Origin: Cryphonectria parasitica EP155
Taxonomy: Eukaryota; Ascomycota; Sordariomycetes; Diaporthales; Cryphonectriaceae
Reading direction: 5' to 3'
NCBI RefSeq assembly: GCF_011745365.1
Contig: NW_024468909.1
Coordinates: 1,426,001 to 1,490,000, forward strand
DNA: 64,000 bases
Below the pieces are notes generated by a model that was not told where the DNA came from, ran no database searches, and worked only from the letters and a program-made list of their open reading frames with translations. The position numbers and the translations under genes were made by a program. Positions 1 to 11,573 of this stretch are shown in pieces. Position 1 is the first letter of the stretch. Each line of letters opens with the position of its first letter.

Positions 1-2556
1 GGGCTAGGTAAAAGAGCCCCGCGTGGGACTCGGGTGCCACCGACAGGAAGAGGCAGATTTCGTCGTAGCTGTTGACAAACCGCGAGAAGGAGAGGTAGAT
101 CTCACGCGTCTGCGAGGCTGTCATGCGCTGCATACGGAGACGATCGTGCAGGTGGTGCAGGTCCAGACCCTTGAGTGGGCGGATGGTGTAGAGCTTGGCC
201 ATGTCCTGTATTCTGTTAGCCAACCTGTCCCATCCTCCCTGTTCGTTAACAAAGCCTAGGGAAGGCCTTACCTGGATGAAGCTGTAATAACTCCTAGTGT
301 TTCTCCAGCCTTCTATCCTCGTCACGTTGCCAGCCAGCTCCTTCTGCTTCGATAGCTCATCCGGCCAGACATACCCGTGCCCGCTCAGGATCCCGTTCGT
401 CCCGAACTTGGTCGGCCCGGTTCCAGGGGTTTCTTCTACGCCGTCATCGCCTCCAATGTACAGAGCGCTTGCGCCATACACACTCTCCTCAAACGCGGCC
501 GCCACACGGGTAAACTTGGCAACCCAGTCTCGCCATTTGGCCCGTACCACTCGCTCGCCGTGACGAGCGGCAATGCTCTTCAAGACGTCTCCGATAAAGG
601 CCTGGTCGCCTGTCAGATCCGGAGCGGATGAGGATGTCGAGAGGGGCACGTTGACGAGAGACGCTTGCCCTGGGCTTTGCTGTTGGAAATACATCTGCCC
701 TTCGGTGATAGGTGCGGGCTCGACCTTGCTGCTGATCTTCACACGTCCAGACGGCAGGTCGCAGAGCACATCCCACCACTCGGGGTGCATCTCGAACGTT
801 GGGTTCGTGACGCCAGCAATAAATCCAGGTACTTTGAGGAGGTCATCGATTTTGGTCAGGTCCGTGTACGGGAAGGCATATCGCGTGAAGCCCTTGAGCA
901 CGCCGCCGGATGCCAAGGCACATGCGCCCAGGACAGCTTCAGCAACTTCGCCAGAGGGCATGTTGTGGCCAAGGAAGATGACTCTCTTCTGCGTCAGGAG
1001 TGCGTTGGCGAGAACGATGATCGGGTGGGTAGATGGGCCGTTGGTGGTCAGGTGTGCGTGTGGCGGAAATGGTTGTGGTTGCTTGGTGTGCGGGTCTGAG
1101 AAGTTTTGGATGAGCTTGATGAGGGAGAAGTCGCCCACAGACTCGGGCATGACAGCCACAGGCACCTTGATCGGTATCGGTATGCCCTTGTACATGACCT
1201 TGGTCTCGAACTCGTGCGTGTCCCTGGGCACAGAGTACTGGCCCGTTCCTTCGAGATGGGCCTTCGTCCCAGCGCGAGATATCTGCGGTCGTTTCAGCGC
1301 GTCACGACTGCTATCCACAGACTGCTCTGCCCTGCCGGCTCCTCCCGTGTCCTTATTCTCTTCTATCCTCATCTGCACCATCTTCTCAAATTTCTCAACA
1401 AAGAGATCCTTGTTTTCACTTGATTGCAAGAGCTGTCTTTCCAGATAGCTCAACCTGGGCATCAGGGAAAGGTCCATGGCGTTGACCGCATCGTAGAGCA
1501 TAGCCAGCGTTTCCGGCACCGGTGACTTGAAGTACTCTTCCAAAGCTAATAATAAGAGGGGCTGTGCGGCATGTCAGTGCTGGTTCCATAAAATGAGAAG
1601 GGCGATGATGTGCGGGAGATAGATCTCCAAGAGCATGCGGGACATCTTTCCCGAAAACACCCCAAATTGCCACTCACCTTGTAAATGTGAAGGAAAGGAT
1701 GTCTCGTGCAGATGGCCATTGCCTTCACTATTGCTCCTCTTTTCACCGTCTTGTCCTGTTTCGTGTTGACCAGGTTCAAAACATAAACCAAGGGCGGTCC
1801 CTCGCCACCCTCGGCCTCGTTGTCTGTAGACTCATCGTCGTCGTCAAGGTCGTCGTCATCGTCGTCCCCCTCACTGTCTTCGCCGTCGTCCCCAGCCCCC
1901 TCAGGGATGATGCCCGCAGCTCTGTCCCTCCTCCTCTGCCGCCTTCGTCTCCTCTCTTCTTTTGCGCGCTTCTCTTGATCTTCCTCCTCTTGGCTTGTGT
2001 CCTTGTGCAGGAAAAATATTGTCCAATCCTGGTTCCTCATGTGCGCCTGGTCGGGCAACATAAGCTCTGCCAACATGTGTTCATCGCCCGTTATAGCCAC
2101 TGGGTACTGGTGCTCCATGACCGGCCCCCGGTCAATATCAAAGGACGCAACCAAGATATACTCGACATGGTTCTCCGTCGACCCGCGTGGGTATTGTGAT
2201 TTTAACTTGCGCCGAGAGTGCTTTTCCGAATTATAGCGTGGCATGTGCACCATGCTGCTGCCTGAGAGCGAGGAATGCTGCGACGAGATGCCCGTGCCCG
2301 TCGAAGGCGTCTTGGACTTGGAACTTGGATCCGAGGTTCGGTCGGGTTCGGAGGTCATGCCTTCCGCGAAGACGACCGGCGGTATGGGCGACCGCGATGG
2401 TCTCGAGGAGTGATGCGACATTTGAGATGCGGAGCGTGAAGAGGGAATAATGGAGGCCAGCGATGTCCTTCGCGTGTGCTCCAGTGTCGAGGAGCTCCCA
2501 TTTGCCTGACCAGATCTCTGTGTATGGTAAGGCTGCGCCGTCTGCGCCGTGGCCAT
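1..2556 (-). CDS. mesA: MesA/Afi1-type polarity protein (3' end outside window)
   Basis: Exons on the minus strand are 2556-1678, 1561-272 and 205-1, with the frame still open at the window edge. Residues 1-130 are Ser/Pro-rich and look disordered. At about residue 131 comes a segment with core [19 protein letters not shown], the hallmark I know from the Arf3-docking domain of yeast Afi1. A basic stretch and a long Asp/Glu run (about 225-260) follow. Exon 2 continues with the DENN-like 'stabilisation of polarity axis' domain (for example [20 protein letters not shown], then [20 protein letters not shown]). In yeast Afi1 binds Arf3 at the cortex, and in Aspergillus MesA is needed to keep formin at the hyphal tip, so a role in polarised growth is inferred. 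Codon 1 is the ATG at 2556, because the longer frame upstream begins only with GTG. It is divergent from the rlc1 gene. Confidence 0.88.
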
Positions 2557-4174
2557 CTCTGTTCTCTCTTTCTTTGCAGTCGGCCGGGGCACAACGCAGC
2601 TGCTCGTGGGTTCGAGGACTGGGGTCGGCTAGTAGATGACCGGGCGAGGTTGTGTTTCTGGGGGGTATCGGAACCCTCGTTTCCTTTTATGAGGCAGGGG
2701 GGCGGAAGTGTAGTCTGAAAACTCAATTCTCGACGTGAGATGCTCTGAACGAATTCTGGTTCGCACAGTCCTCCTGGTAATATCACTTTGGCTCCGAGCA
2801 GTCGGACGGGACGAGAAGGGGACAATGTAGCCAAGACGAAACAATCCTGATAAAAGTCGTGAACTCCTCGGCGCGAAGGAGTCGAGGGTATCAATAGTCG
2901 CGATTCCTGCGCCGGTCGAGCGCAAACAGGATTGTCCTGAGATCGCTGGTGTGGTTTGCTGGTCTGAGGGGTAGCTGGTCCGAAGTAGGATTAGAATTGA
3001 TGCGATTCGCTTCGTCAGGGCGGCGAGGCAGACGGTTGAGAGCCCAAGTTTGTCGAGAAGGAAACAAGACTTCAGACGAGCCGAGTTCACCATCCGTGGC
3101 GTTTTAGAATCAGGGCTCGGAGGGCCAACAGCCGAATCGAAGAGCAATTGTCAACGGGTTGTCTGCGCGGGGGCCAAAACTCGACGTTGCACTGGGTGTC
3201 AAGATTGGAAACGAAAACAGAAACAGAATGATAAACCCATAGAATAGGGCTGTCGAAGTCGTCGAAAGATCCGCTGAACGGTCTGGATGGTCTGGACGTT
3301 GCGCACTGAGGACAGTAACGGTCACGACATTGGGTTCGAGTCAATGCGTTGGAAGCTAACAAACCGAGACATGATCTGCAACTCGAAGAGAGAGAAGAGC
3401 CCGAATTCGAAAAAGACGGATGGGATGGGTGAATAGATAGATCAGATTGCTGAACGTCTTCCACTCCCACTTCCACTCTTACAGTACAACATTGTTCATG
3501 ATCCACCGCAGGGAGGAGAGAGTGCTCTATTTCCCCCTCACACTGGGACAGTTTCGCAAAAAAGAGGGACGGACCCTTATCGATCTGCCACTCCACTCCT
3601 TCCCCCTGACAAGGATGCCGATTAAGCGTCGAATCAAGCCAGCGAGTTGCCTAGGTTCTCTGTATTGTAGGGGATGCTGGGGGGTTTGGGAAGGGTGGGT
3701 TGGAGCAGTGAGGTCTTTAATGGCCTGTAGAGGTACAAGCCTGACCCCTGACATGAGCCCCCCTTCATTAAGCCACCCCTCCCCATGAGACGGCCCATCC
3801 TGTGAAAGGAGTTGCTTGCAGCGCATTGCCCAAGCTTCCCGCCTAGGGACAAGGACTCCCACCTGTGCCCTGTGGGGTCGGTTGTAGCCGGTGTTGCTGG
3901 GTTAGCCCGCCTAGCTTGTTTACGCACCACGCCGTGACTGGAGTCGGTATCCCAGATCATCGCTCCCACTCCCAGCCACACAACCAAAGTTTCCGAATTC
4001 TACATCTGATCTACACAGACACCAAGAAGAACAAACAACAGTACTTTGCATTTCCCGAATAATCACGGGCCCTTTATCAAGTTACCTTAATGATTGACCT
4101 GAAAGCCCAACGATTTATTGGACGTTGACGACTAGCCCTGACCGCATGATGGTACGTGTAATCCATGATTCGTG
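2557..4174. promoter_or_regulatory. Divergent intergenic region mesA / rlc1
   Basis: About 1.6 kb separates the two divergent start codons. I see no convincing gene in it. Several open frames of 65-170 codons exist but have no recognisable domain or codon pattern. It holds a G-rich run of five G-tracts at 3670-3699 and, just after it, a C-rich run at about 3744-3784. The part next to mesA has several CpG-rich stretches typical of a long fungal 5' leader. Confidence 0.5.
3670..3699 (+). other. Potential G-quadruplex motif
   Basis: Five runs of three or more G (GGGG, GGGGGG, GGG, GGG, GGG) are separated by loops of 5, 3, 2 and 1 bases. This fits the usual G3+N1-7 pattern. It lies in the mesA/rlc1 divergent promoter, about 0.55 kb before the rlc1 start. 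Folding and function are inference. Confidence 0.5.
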
Positions 4175-5206
4175 ATGGAGTCTTGCTCCACACACTACGA
4201 CATAGCCAAGAGTGTAAGGCTAAAAGAACAATTTCAATATAAACAGGCTATGCCCGCTGGTCATATCAAGACCTCTTCCTTCGGAGGAGGAGGAGCAAGT
4301 CTTGGCTCCTCCCCACGCAGCTCACCCTTCCGCCGACCAGAATCACCCGCCTCGCCCTCTCCTCTGCGACAGTCCACGCCGAAAGCAAGTCAGGTGAACA
4401 GCCACTCGAGGTTCGCCTCCGGCGGCAGCTCGTCGACGCCGAGCGGAACCGCAGATAGCCTTACTCCACGAGGCCAAGCGGCGCGGCAGTCTTCAGAAGA
4501 AATGTACGGGTCACCAAGGGGCCAGCAGCGCCCTCCTCTTGTGTCAAATGCATCAGCGGCTTCTACGATGGGGCACGGGAATGCCCTGTCGCAGCTGCAG
4601 CCTGCGCAGGTGCGGACTCTGCGTGAGGGTTACCAGATACTGGACCGGGACAGTGATGGGTCCGTGAACAGGGAGGATGTCGCCGACATGCTGAACCAGC
4701 TTGGTATGCAGCCCCGCGCCACCGCACCAACATAACACCTCCAGCAGACCGCCGCTAACATTCTTACGACAGGACTACCCTCCACGGCATCAGATGTCTC
4801 CTCATTCTTCCCTCCCTCCGCCCCGCAGACCATCACGCTCGCCACGTTCCTCAACACCATCGCCACGAGCCTGGCCTCTCTGTCCCCAAGCTCGGAACTG
4901 CTGTCTGCATTCTCGGCCTTTGACAATGATGACAGCGGTCAGGTGGACTTGGCTGAACTGCGCGACGCTTTGTTGCATACGGCGCCGGAGCCCGGCGAGA
5001 GGACGCTCACAGCTGCGGAGATAGACCAGGTCATGTCTGGATTCTCTGGGAAAAGGGCATTTGGCGGCAAAGCGAAGGGAGCAGGCGCGGGCGGTTTTGG
5101 CAAGAGGGGAGAGGTTTTTAGATACCAGGAGTTCGTGACCTCGATTGCCGGTGGGAGTAATGGGAACGCCCCGGGCGAGGATGGGGACGAAGAGACGGAG
5201 GAATAA
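4175..5206 (+). CDS. rlc1: Myosin II regulatory light chain (Rlc1-like, EF-hand)
   Basis: Exons run from 4175 (or 4250) to 4703 and from 4773 to 5206. The 69-nt intron has donor G|GTATGC, branch CGCTAAC and acceptor ACGACAG. The N-terminus is Ser/Pro-rich and disordered. The first EF-hand loop is DRDSDGSVNRED. After the intron comes a segment resembling fission-yeast Rlc1 (LSPSSELLSAFSAFDNDDSG) with a second EF-like loop, and the protein ends in an acidic tail. Rlc1 binds the neck of type II myosin in the cytokinetic actomyosin ring. The start is uncertain. ATG 4250 (MPAGHIKTS...) gives 295 aa and looks like a natural N-terminus; ATG 4175 gives 320 aa. A possible leader exon ATGATG|GTACGT at 4146 could also splice to the CAG at 4246. 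Calmodulin-like proteins are the alternative identity, but the single good loop and the Gly-rich insertion favour Rlc1. Confidence 0.82.
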
Positions 5207-7627
5207 GGAGACGTGCGGGAAGGGAAAAGAAAGAAGAAGGGAAGAAAACGATACCATAGTTTATGATTGTAACTGATATTTGGCGAGCATGAGCATAAAT
5301 ATTCAAGGAGCGTGGAGAGTCTTCTGTAGCTGAGCCTATGCGTCCTGAACAGAGCCTGTGCCAGGCCGAGCAGGTGAGGAAGAACAAGACAAGCATGCTG
5401 CTATATCTCTCGAGACTAGGTTTTTCGAACGGTCCCATTGTGAAGTGTCATGAATTCGATGTCCTCGAACAGACGGTATATTGTAAAAGAGTTTCGATCT
5501 TCTTTCCTCACAGCATTTCGTCTTCGTCCCCTCAACATGTCCTCCAGAAGGATCGATAAATAGTACTGCAGTAGTTATAGTATCTCTGCCAAAAGGCTCT
5601 TCATATTCTATACATACCCTAGATCTTTCAACGGAATGTTACCATTTCTGGGATCTCCCCGGACCCACGAAACAACCAACGGGAATCCATGCCGTGTGTG
5701 CTATGTCCCCTGCATGGGCGCTTCGGTCCCGGCCGCGCTCTTCCTTTTAACTTTTCCGTTTGTAGGGGTGAGGGGAGGGGTTGGTTTGGGCAGAAACTTT
5801 GTTGATATGATATTGTCGATGCTAAAGTGATCAATGTTGAGGATACATGGTGGGAGACACTTTTTTTTTTTCAAGTCGGTAGTAATCGATTGAAAACAAG
5901 ATAGGGACCCAAATCAATTACTATGACCACAACGTGGTCTGCGCATCATCACAGATGCAAGCACAGCCCCCAGATGCTAGGCAGTGGAGATTTTCTTGTT
6001 GACATGGGGCCTCTATTGGCGCCGATCGAAATGGAGGTGGTTGAAAAACTGCGGTGATGAACAGCGTGTTTAACCCAGTGGGCCACTCGGATGGTTGCAC
6101 CATCTGGCAACAAGAACGCATAGAATGCACTGGAAGAAACCAATAGAGCAGGGGGGCTCGGAGTGATAGGCGCGTATCAAGGCGTTGCTGCTTACCTTAG
6201 GTTCTTCTACATGTTACTCTGGCTTCTCTCTTCACAGGGCGCAAGTCAGAAGGGACAGCTCGCCTCCCCCTCTCTTTACTTACTCGCTCGCTCGCTCTGT
6301 GTAGTGCCATTGATACGACCTCGGAGCTGTTCGCCCAGTAGCAGTGGCGATCGATAATCCTTAAGTCTGTCCTGGGGCCGTGCTTTTGTTGTTGTTATTG
6401 CTGCCGACATCCACAATATTTCCTGCTGTGTCCACTGCCGTACCAGCTTTCGTTTGCTTGTCGTCCACTGCGGAAAGCCTCCACCCCGACCAGCGCATAC
6501 CCTGTGTGGCCACCATCAACAGCAAGCAGTACTCACGGACGGCCGAAAAAGAGTCAGTCACCAAGATATTTGTGACAGATCTGACAAGACAGCCGCAGCC
6601 CAGCCCTGCGGCCTGCGGGAACAGAGACAGGGGAGAAGCTATTGCGCCTCAATCTCAACGTTCAGCTGCCCAGCTGCGCTGCCCCCCCCCCCCCCCCGGC
6701 CTCTTCTCAGCGCCCACAATCGCCAAAAAGTCGGCGAAAAAGAGTGTGTGAGTGAGGGAAGGCTGAATGTGAGGACGGTGGACCGTTGAACTTTAACGGA
6801 ACTCGGCCTGGAGTGAGTGGTCTACAACAACCTTTGCATATTGCATCTATACCTGCCATTACTGCAACCTCCTCCAAATAACCGACTACCACATTTTACT
6901 GAACACCTCTTTTGCCCCTCCAACAACGACGCGTGTCTTTTTAATACTTCAACACCTCACAAACGAATTTGTTTATTTTACTTATTTGTTTGTGTGTTTG
7001 TACCCCTGTGTGTGCTCACAAAACGAAGTACTCATACGAGCATCACGTTTCTCACACCGGGACAGAATTCAGCCTGTTTCACCCCCCAAAAAAGAAAGAG
7101 AGAAGAGAGGGAAAACGAGGCGAAGATTAGAGCATTGCTACGCGCTGCTGAGGGGACCTTTTATTTACGTTCTCACACAAACAGGCCTGAATTGTGGCTT
7201 ACCAAGCTGTACCCTGTCGACCGGGCTACATATCTCCTAAGTGGCAACAAGAAAAAGAAGGGGGGGGGGAGAAGAAAAAAAGAAAAAGGTTGACCCCTCA
7301 CTGCCAACAAGACACCTGCCAACCACAAATTCAGAATCAAGAGTCGACGACAACAAGATATACCAAGTGTCGAGCAGCCCTTTGTCGCGTCCAGCAACCT
7401 CAATAGTGCGCAGTGTTTGGTCGACTCATTCACTCACTGATTGTTGGTTCGTCGGGTGTACCATTTCGAGTCAGTCAAGGTCAAGGTCAATCCTTCACAG
7501 CTCAGTGCTATCTTTTTTTTTTTTTTTTCGGGGGAAAAAAAAAGAGAAGGATTCCCCGCTGGCCAGCACCGTCTGTACATTACTACGGATTACACTAGCG
7601 CCTGTTTGCCCACCCAAATTCGACTCA
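5207..7627. other. Intergenic, 3' of rlc1 and long 5' region of the TPR-DnaJ gene
   Basis: This 2.4-kb stretch has no gene I can support. It contains a C16 run (6682-6697), a purine-rich tract (about 7250-7290) and a T16 run (7513-7528). Open frames here are short and low in complexity. The pyrimidine-rich half after 6800 probably includes the promoter and 5' leader of the downstream gene. Confidence 0.45.
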
Positions 7628-9968
7628 ATGAAGTTCTTCAGCAGCAGCAAGAGGCAAACCAAAAAGTCCCACCCGGAGGAATCAAAGCTTCAGGACCACA
7701 ACCTGCGCCGCGACCGCAGCCGGGACGACGACGACGACCTGCATTATCATTCGCATTCCGAGTCGACTCCCTCGACCAAATCGCCCTTGAAGTCCCTGCA
7801 CAAGTCAAAGTCGGCCTCTGCCTCGCCCACAAAAAAGTCCGTTAGAGCCGCCTCGCCGGCTTCTCCCAACCTTGCCTATTCCTCTTCCTCCACCGCCACA
7901 GCCGCCGCGGCCGCTGCCGAGTCAAAACGCTCCTCCCGACGCTTCTCCAGAGTATCTTCCGACCTGGGCAAATCTTCCTCCTCTAGCCGGCGGAATAAGG
8001 TCGACCCCGACACTCACCCCCTCAACCTCCCACCCGACGAGATTAGGAGGCTCTCTGCCTTATCAGCCATGAGCGCGCGTGACTCCGTCGACAGGATGGA
8101 CGTTGATCCTCCCAGCGCCGGCTCAGCGCCGGCCTCTCCCTCCCAGAGAAAACCCTCGCCACCAGCAGCAGAGCGGTCGCCTGCGCAGACACCTCCTCCG
8201 GCCACCAATGGAGCATCGTCGCCCAAGAAAGAGGACGCTCCCGCACCACCACCCCACACAAGCGACCCAAACAGCCCCCCTCCCACGCCGGCTGACGAGG
8301 CTGAGGTCTTCAAGACCCTGGGCAACAAATTTTTCAAGGAGAAGAACTACAAGCGGGCCATTGAAGAGTACACTCGAGGTACGCAACAAAAGGCCCACGG
8401 CAGGGGTGCTTCCCCTCCTCTCTTTTCATTGATAAGCTAACACAAAGACATTTGCAGCCGTCGAACTCCAGCCGGATTCGGCCACTTACCTGGGCAACAG
8501 GGCTGCAGCATATATGGCTGATGGTCGCTACGAGGCCGCTCTCGACGATTGCAAGAGAGCTGTCGATCTGGATTCCACCAACGCCAAGATCTTGCTGCGC
8601 CTCGCACGAATCTACACGAATCTTGGCCAGCCCGAGGAGGCCATGGTCACCTTCCAGCGCATCCAGCCCGCTCCTTCGGCCAAGGACATGCAGCAAGCTA
8701 AGGATATGCTGCAGTACATTGAGTCGGCCCGGCAGGGTCTGCAACAGGGATCTGGCCCCTCTATGGTGCTGCACGCCCTGGACATGGCCGAGAGGCTGCT
8801 CGGTCCTGGGGCGCGGAAACCGCGAAAGTGGCAGTTGATGCGCGGCGAGGCCTATCTGAAGATGGGCGGCGAGAATAATCTCGGCGAGGCCCAGAATGTT
8901 GCCACGCAGCTATTGAGGACAAACAGCCAGGACCCCGAGGCCCTGGTGCTGAGGGCCCGTGGGCTCTATGGGCAGGGCGACAACGACAAGGCCATGCAGG
9001 TGCTCCGTATGGCTATCGACTGTGACCCTGACTTCAGAGACGCCATCAAGTGGCTGAAGGTGATCAGGAACCTGAACAAGCTGAAGGAGGAGGGCAACAC
9101 CAACTACAAGTCCGGACGGTGGCAAGAGGCCATCGACAAGTACACGGAGGCCCTCGCCGTGGATCCCGCAAACAAGTCAACCAACTCCAAGATCCTGCAG
9201 AACCGTGCCCTCTGCTACAACAAGCTCAAGGACTACGAAAAGGCTATTGGGGACTGTGACGAGGCGCTCCGGTTGGACCCCGCCTATTCCAAGGCCCGCA
9301 AGACCAAGGCGAACGCCCTGGGCGGTGCCGAAAGGTGGGAGGATGCGGTGCGGGAGTGGAAGGCGATTGTCGAGGCCGACCCATCCGATACTGCAGCCCA
9401 GAGGGAGGCCCGCAAGGCCGAACTGGAGCACAAGAAGAGTCAGCGCAAGGACTACTACAAGATTCTCGGCGTCTCCAAGGATGCTGATGACGCCACAATC
9501 AAGAAGGCATACAGGAAGATGGCCATCCAGCACCACCCCGACAAGAATCCCGGCAACGCCGAGGCGGAAGCCAAGTTCAAGGACATTAGCGAGGCCTACG
9601 AGACGTTGAGTGACCCTCAGTAAGTTTTGCCAGCCCGGCAGTACAAGTCTCTCCCATTGGTTTGATCACTAGCTAACAGCCGACGCAGGAAACGCGCTCG
9701 ATACGACGCTGGTGATGACATTGATATGTCCGACATGTTTGGAGGCGGAGGTGGAGGCGGATTCGGCGGCGCTCAGGGCGTGCCTCTCGACCCAGAGATC
9801 CTTTCCCAGCTCTTCGGCCAGTCCGGCGGCTTTGGTGGCGGTGGCGGAGGCTTCGGTGGCGGCGGCGGCTTTCCCGGTGGTGGCTTCTCCTTCCCCCAGG
9901 GCGGCGGTCGATCACGGGGCTACCCAGGCGGCTTTGGTGGAGCACAAGGCGGTTTCCATTTCTCTTGA
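7628..9968 (+). CDS. TPR and J-domain co-chaperone (DNAJC7-like)
   Basis: Exons are 7628-8378, 8458-9619 and 9689-9968, giving 730 aa. The first ~225 residues are Ser/Pro/charged and disordered. Then come TPR repeats starting at [20 protein letters not shown] and continuing through about residue 590. A J-domain follows, starting [20 protein letters not shown], with the intact HPD tripeptide that stimulates Hsp70 ATPase. The C-terminus is a Gly/Phe-rich region ending ...GGFHFS. Domain order TPR-then-J matches the DNAJC7/TPR2 family, which passes clients between Hsp90 and Hsp70 in the cytosol. ATG 7628 (MKFFSSSKR...) is the first ATG in frame with a good context. The frame remains open for 115 codons after the TGA at 9966-9968 (see separate feature). 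It is followed by another J-protein gene, sec63, in the same direction. Confidence 0.93.
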
Positions 9969-10316
9969 CATGGGGACGAGGACGATGGCGACGATGGCGA
10001 CGATGGCGACGATGAGAGTGGATCAGCCTGCTCCGACGACGAGGAGCAGGGTCAGCAACAGAGCAGTAGATGTGAGAAAGATCAAGATGAAGAACAAGAC
10101 GGCGGATACTGTCGAAATGCGGCATCGTGGTGGCATGCCCAGGTGGACGCATCTGTCAAAGCGCGCGACAGGCAGCTCCAACAGCTTCGCCAGATCGGCA
10201 TGGCCGTCCTCGCCTCCATCGTCCTCCTTCCCTTGCAGACATTGGTACCGCTACTGTTGGTCCTCGGCGCGGCGTATCCGTTGAGGTGTATCATGCAAAG
10301 ATATAGGGCAACCTGA
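9969..10316 (+). other. In-frame coding-like extension after the TPR-DnaJ stop
   Basis: Reading on in the same frame after TGA (9966-9968) gives 115 sense codons and then TGA at 10314-10316. The stretch starts with an acidic D/G/E repeat. It continues with a polar region containing SWWHAQVDASVKARDRQLQQ and then a hydrophobic run of about 30 residues (IGMAVLASIVLLPLQTLVPL and on), and ends in a short basic tail. That is the layout of a tail-anchored membrane segment. There is no good splice donor in exon 3 that would remove the stop, and the stop is followed by C (UGA-C), a leaky context. It could be a readthrough isoform, the product of an unseen splice, or the remnant of a longer ancestral protein. 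Confidence 0.5.
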
Positions 10317-11573
10317 TGATGTTTATCCAGCATAGAAAAGAACAAAAGCGGGAGCATTTTTCCAAAGAGACAACGGGGCAGCAGGAGACAGGAGGAGCCA
10401 TGCTCTGGCCTGGGTCTACTGTCCACCAGGTATAGACGGGTTTGGTATCATTTCTCCTTTATTTTTTTTTTTTTGTTTCTTGAACATTGCATGGGGAAGG
10501 GGCTCTGGCGTCAGGAGAAAACTGCTGGGGACGAAGAGCGGTGTTTCACTCATGGAGCATGAAGATATTCAGAGACCGCCAAGGACAAGGGACGGCCAGT
10601 GTCTCTTTTGTTCCTCCTCCGCTTGCTCGTGTTCTCATTTGCATCTACTTGTTCAGACCTGTTTAGCTACTCTACCATGTGGCTATTTGTGTTGGGGCCA
10701 TACAGATAGAAGAGAGCCCCTGAGCTCAATACCAAGTGAAAAGGGAAGAAAAAAAAGTCTGTTACTTGTACACGTGTGTCTTTTGATGGTGATAAGAAAA
10801 CGAAAATCAATACTCTTTGTTCATTCTTTCCCTCCCCTTGGATCACCCCGCCACCAACACCAATATTTTTTTCTCCCTATTTCGACCTGTAGGGAGCCTA
10901 GTGTTGATCTTGCCATTGTCCTTACCAAAGGTGCAGTGAGGATGAGGCTGACTATTAGACATTCCAGTCCTAAATTAGTGACGCAGCCGGGGGTCAGCAC
11001 AACTGGGGAGGGGTGCCTATATTAGTGGGGAGAAGGACGGCGGCGGCTCTTTTGGGCCCCAGACCTTTTCTGGGTTGTTCCTTAGCGGGAAAGTGGCCCA
11101 TGTGTTCACTTCCGGGGTCGCAACTGGTACTTGTGGCTTAGTGCTTGGGATGACTGACCCCTGCCCAAAATTTCCAGGCCACCTGGCATCCGGTTCAACA
11201 ACCTCTAGGAAGCTTAAACTGGCCCTTGCATATCGCCGTTGTTGTCGTCCTCGAGTTCAGCGTCAAAGGCTCAGCCAAACCCTTCTCTCCTGGGTGAACC
11301 TCACCGTTATCTAGTATTTCCCATAGGACCAAGTCCTAGCCGACATCCCGAGGACGCAGGTCGCCGATTTTGTTTCTGTCTCCTTGCGTGTTCCGCCGCG
11401 CGCCGCCCGGTCTCGCAGAAACGTCGCTCATTTTTTTTGGTTCCTCTTTGGTATCGACCAGACAGACGACCTGAACCCTCCTTACGACTTTGTTGATTCC
11501 CTTTACCTTCTCTTTTTCTCCCTCGAAACCTTGGCAATAGCCTGCATTATCGCCACATGTCCTCCTGCTCATC
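10317..11573. other. Intergenic, 3' UTR and sec63 promoter
   Basis: About 1.26 kb. It contains a T-run near 10461-10473 and G-rich patches around 10988-11050. I see no supported gene, only open frames in several phases with non-ATG starts. Confidence 0.4.

Noticed and set aside
573..1448. 291-codon open frame on the plus strand
   Set aside because: It lies opposite mesA exon 2, which has the clear SPA domain. GC-rich third positions create long antisense frames.
9712..10284. 190-codon open frame overlapping the end of the TPR-DnaJ gene
   Set aside because: It is in a different frame from the J-protein, and its Met/Ala/Thr repeats are the shifted reading of the GGC-GAC-GAT repeat. The in-frame extension is the better reading.
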